Of a stretch of DNA of 33,873 bases, positions 32,638 to 33,873 are shown piece after piece (position 1 is the first letter of the stretch; each line of letters opens with the position of its first letter). The notes beneath the pieces were generated by a model that did not search any database, was not told the DNA's origin, and worked only from the letters and a program-made list of their open reading frames with translations. This DNA is from Bacteroides cellulosilyticus DSM 14838 (GTDB lineage: Bacteria > Bacteroidota > Bacteroidia > Bacteroidales > Bacteroidaceae), in assembly GCF_000158035.1 (NCBI RefSeq), contig NZ_EQ973490.1:1623603-1657475 (forward strand), given 5' to 3'. Made by a program: the position numbers and the translations under genes.

Positions 32638-33411
32638 TTACTCATCTTTCACAGTTACTCTACCTTCCAGACGCGAAGTGATCTTCTTTCCGGCAGCAGT
32701 TTGACGTTCCACATAGTCCATGAACAGGCCGCGCAAAGTGGCTCCGTCCGGACATTCCCGTTTCTCTGCCTGAGGCAAAGCAGTCATCCCGTCGTTTCCG
32801 TCAGCCAGATAGTCGATTGTAGCAATCGTATAGAGTTGATCGTCTTCTATCGGACGCCCGCCAACCGTACCTTGCAGCAATTTCCCGTCTTTCGTAATCA
32901 GGAGCTGTACTCCACTGATACCTTCACCATGACGCACAGCGATATTATTAAACAGTTCTTTCAGATAGACTCCCTTCATTGTCAATACACAAAGGGAATT
33001 TTCGAAAGGTAATATCTCATAGATGTTTTCGGTAGTGATAGGGCCTTCTGTCAGTACATTACGCAAACCACCCATATTTATCAGCCCCATATCGGCAGGC
33101 TTGCCCAGTACTTGTGCGGCAGCATTACGCAATACATCCGCTACCAGATTGGAAAGCAAGCTCTCCGGAGCTCCTTTATCCATACTCATTTCCGCAGTAC
33201 CCACTACACGATACATAATACTGTCAACTTTTGCCTTATAAGGAGCAAGCAGTGCCACCGCTTCAGCATCCGGGTTCACATCCCAAGTAGAGTCAATCGC
33301 CACCATGGTTCCCTCTGACTTCGTCACCTTATATGCAGAAGTACAAGAACTTAGCAGGAATATAACTGCCAGAAATACACCGGGAATAAATTTCAAAGTT
33401 ATTCTTTTCAT
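32638..33411 (-). CDS. 5'-nucleotidase C-terminal domain lipoprotein
   Basis: This 257-residue lipoprotein has the lipobox LLSSC (Cys23). The domain is recognisable from SLLSNLVADVLRNAA, GLINMGGLRN (about 109-118), GPITTENIYEILPFENSLCVLTMKG (about 123-147) and YTIATIDYLADGNDGM, all typical of the UshA C-terminal substrate-specificity domain. It has no metal-binding motifs, so it should be catalytic only together with the metallophosphoesterase encoded 45 bp downstream. The gene order (C-domain first) is reversed relative to the fused enzyme. A -7 box TATATTTG lies 24 bp upstream of the ATG. Confidence 0.87.
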   Translation of the reverse strand: MKRITLKFIPGVFLAVIFLLSSCTSAYKVTKSEGTMVAIDSTWDVNPDAEAVALLAPYKAKVDSIMYRVVGTAEMSMDKGAPESLLSNLVADVLRNAAAQVLGKPADMGLINMGGLRNVLTEGPITTENIYEILPFENSLCVLTMKGVYLKELFNNIAVRHGEGISGVQLLITKDGKLLQGTVGGRPIEDDQLYTIATIDYLADGNDGMTALPQAEKRECPDGATLRGLFMDYVERQTAAGKKITSRLEGRVTVKDE

Positions 33412-33435
33412 TTTGTTCGGGTTTTTAAATTGCTA

Positions 33436-33443
33436 CAAATATA
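33436..33443 (-). promoter_or_regulatory. Candidate -7 box of the split 5'-nucleotidase operon
   Basis: The minus strand reads TATATTTG, a full TAnnTTTG match, 24 bp before the start codon. A TTTG -33 element is not obvious. Confidence 0.5.
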
Positions 33444-33576
33444 ACGAATAGTCTTTCTTATCCCGTCCTGACGGAAAGAAAAAAGATGAACTTTTTCGTT
33501 TTCAGACACATTTTTTTTAAGTTTCGGGATATTTCGGCATTAAACGGCTTACACAACTTCTGACTGTACCCGAGAT

Positions 33577-33651
33577 GTACTTGCTCCGTACCAAGTCCGG
33601 GATTTCTTCGGTCAGAGGTGCTTCTGAGCGAAGAAGGTACGGAGCAAGTAC
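33577..33651. repeat. Long interrupted hairpin
   Basis: GTACTTGCTCCGTACC (33577-33592) pairs perfectly with GGTACGGAGCAAGTAC (33636-33651). After a 10-base bulge on the left side only (AAGTCCGGGA plus T), an inner stem TTCTTCGGTCAGA/TCTGAGCGAAGAA (33604-33616 and 33623-33635) pairs at 12 of 13 positions around a 6-base loop. No U-tract follows. No family was recognised. Confidence 0.75.
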
Positions 33652-33720
33652 GGTTGAGACACAGTTATGGCGGGGCATGAACAACACAATGATTCATTCA
33701 CTATGCTAAACCGAGGGTAC

Positions 33721-33809
33721 TTCCCACTACGACTGAAGATATCTCCCACTACGACTGAAGGTACCTCCCACTAGGACTGAACTCGTGTTTCACTACGACT
33801 GATCATGAT
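33721..33809. repeat. Tandem array of four 22-23 bp repeats
   Basis: Units begin at 33721, 33743, 33765 and 33788, with consensus CTCCCACTACGACTGAAGGTAC. The first three are well conserved; the fourth keeps CACTACGACTGA. The ACGACTGA core is shared with the array at 23242-23329. Confidence 0.8.
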
Positions 33810-33873
33810 GGAACACCAAGTTTCTTGTCACACAGGTGGTTACGGGACATATGAACTTTGGTTTGCTCTTCTC

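Larger units (their letters stand above)
33444..33873. other. Gene-free right end of the window
   Basis: No coding sequence is supported in these 430 bases. They hold a long interrupted hairpin (33577-33651) and a tandem repeat array (33721-33809). The last 60 bases show nothing recognisable, and any gene beyond the window edge is unknown. Confidence 0.6.

Noticed and set aside
1..33873. tRNA, rRNA, phage, integrase or toxin-antitoxin genes
   Set aside because: Looked for in intergenic regions and short frames; nothing recognisable was found by reading, though small RNAs cannot be excluded without computation.

Overview
The window looks like a chromosomal segment of a Bacteroides species or close relative. 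The reasons are a SusC/SusD pair, many lipoproteins with surface-export-like residues after the lipid cysteine, Bacteroides-type -7 boxes (TAnnTTTG), and protein families typical of gut Bacteroidales. I saw no rRNA, tRNA, transposase, phage gene or CRISPR array.

Positions 1-21733 hold a polysaccharide utilization locus (PUL) for beta-mannan, most likely acetylated glucomannan; all genes are on the minus strand. In transcription order they are: GH3 beta-glucosidase-like lipoprotein; AraC-family regulator; an operon of CE7 esterase, GH5_7 mannanase and GH5_2 glucanase; an operon of SusC, SusD, an SGBP-B-like binding protein, a long multi-Ig binding lipoprotein and a GH26 mannanase; and, after a hairpin, a second GH26 mannanase, a GH130 mannosylglucose phosphorylase and a GPH-family sugar symporter. 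A model that fits: surface GH26 and binding proteins capture and cut mannan, SusCD imports oligosaccharides, periplasmic GH26, GH5, GH3 and esterase trim them, the symporter imports disaccharides, and GH130 phosphorolyses Man-Glc in the cytoplasm. A mannobiose 2-epimerase and an alpha-galactosidase, often found with such loci, are not in the window.

The most interesting regulatory signal is a motif TGATACTATTTTA. It occurs exactly upstream of the second GH26 operon and in the leader of the AraC gene, nearly exactly upstream of CE7, and in degenerate form as part of a dyad upstream of SusC. Its distance to the -7 box is 21 bp at two promoters and 42 bp at the third. It is a good candidate for the binding site of the local AraC regulator.

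Positions 21734-25100 hold plus-strand genes: an aldo/keto reductase, a DUF4136 lipoprotein and a small outer-membrane beta-barrel. Positions 25198-33411 are minus-strand again: two tandem GH3 (NagZ-like) + serine hydrolase fusion proteins of about 1000 residues, and a 5'-nucleotidase split into two genes with the C-terminal-domain gene first.

Intergenic DNA is rich in structure. There are three hairpin elements with a shared loop core (CCATGCGGCATA ... GCGCAGC), one of them with entirely different stems; three arrays of about four 21-23 bp tandem repeats; and several long hairpins with no assigned function.
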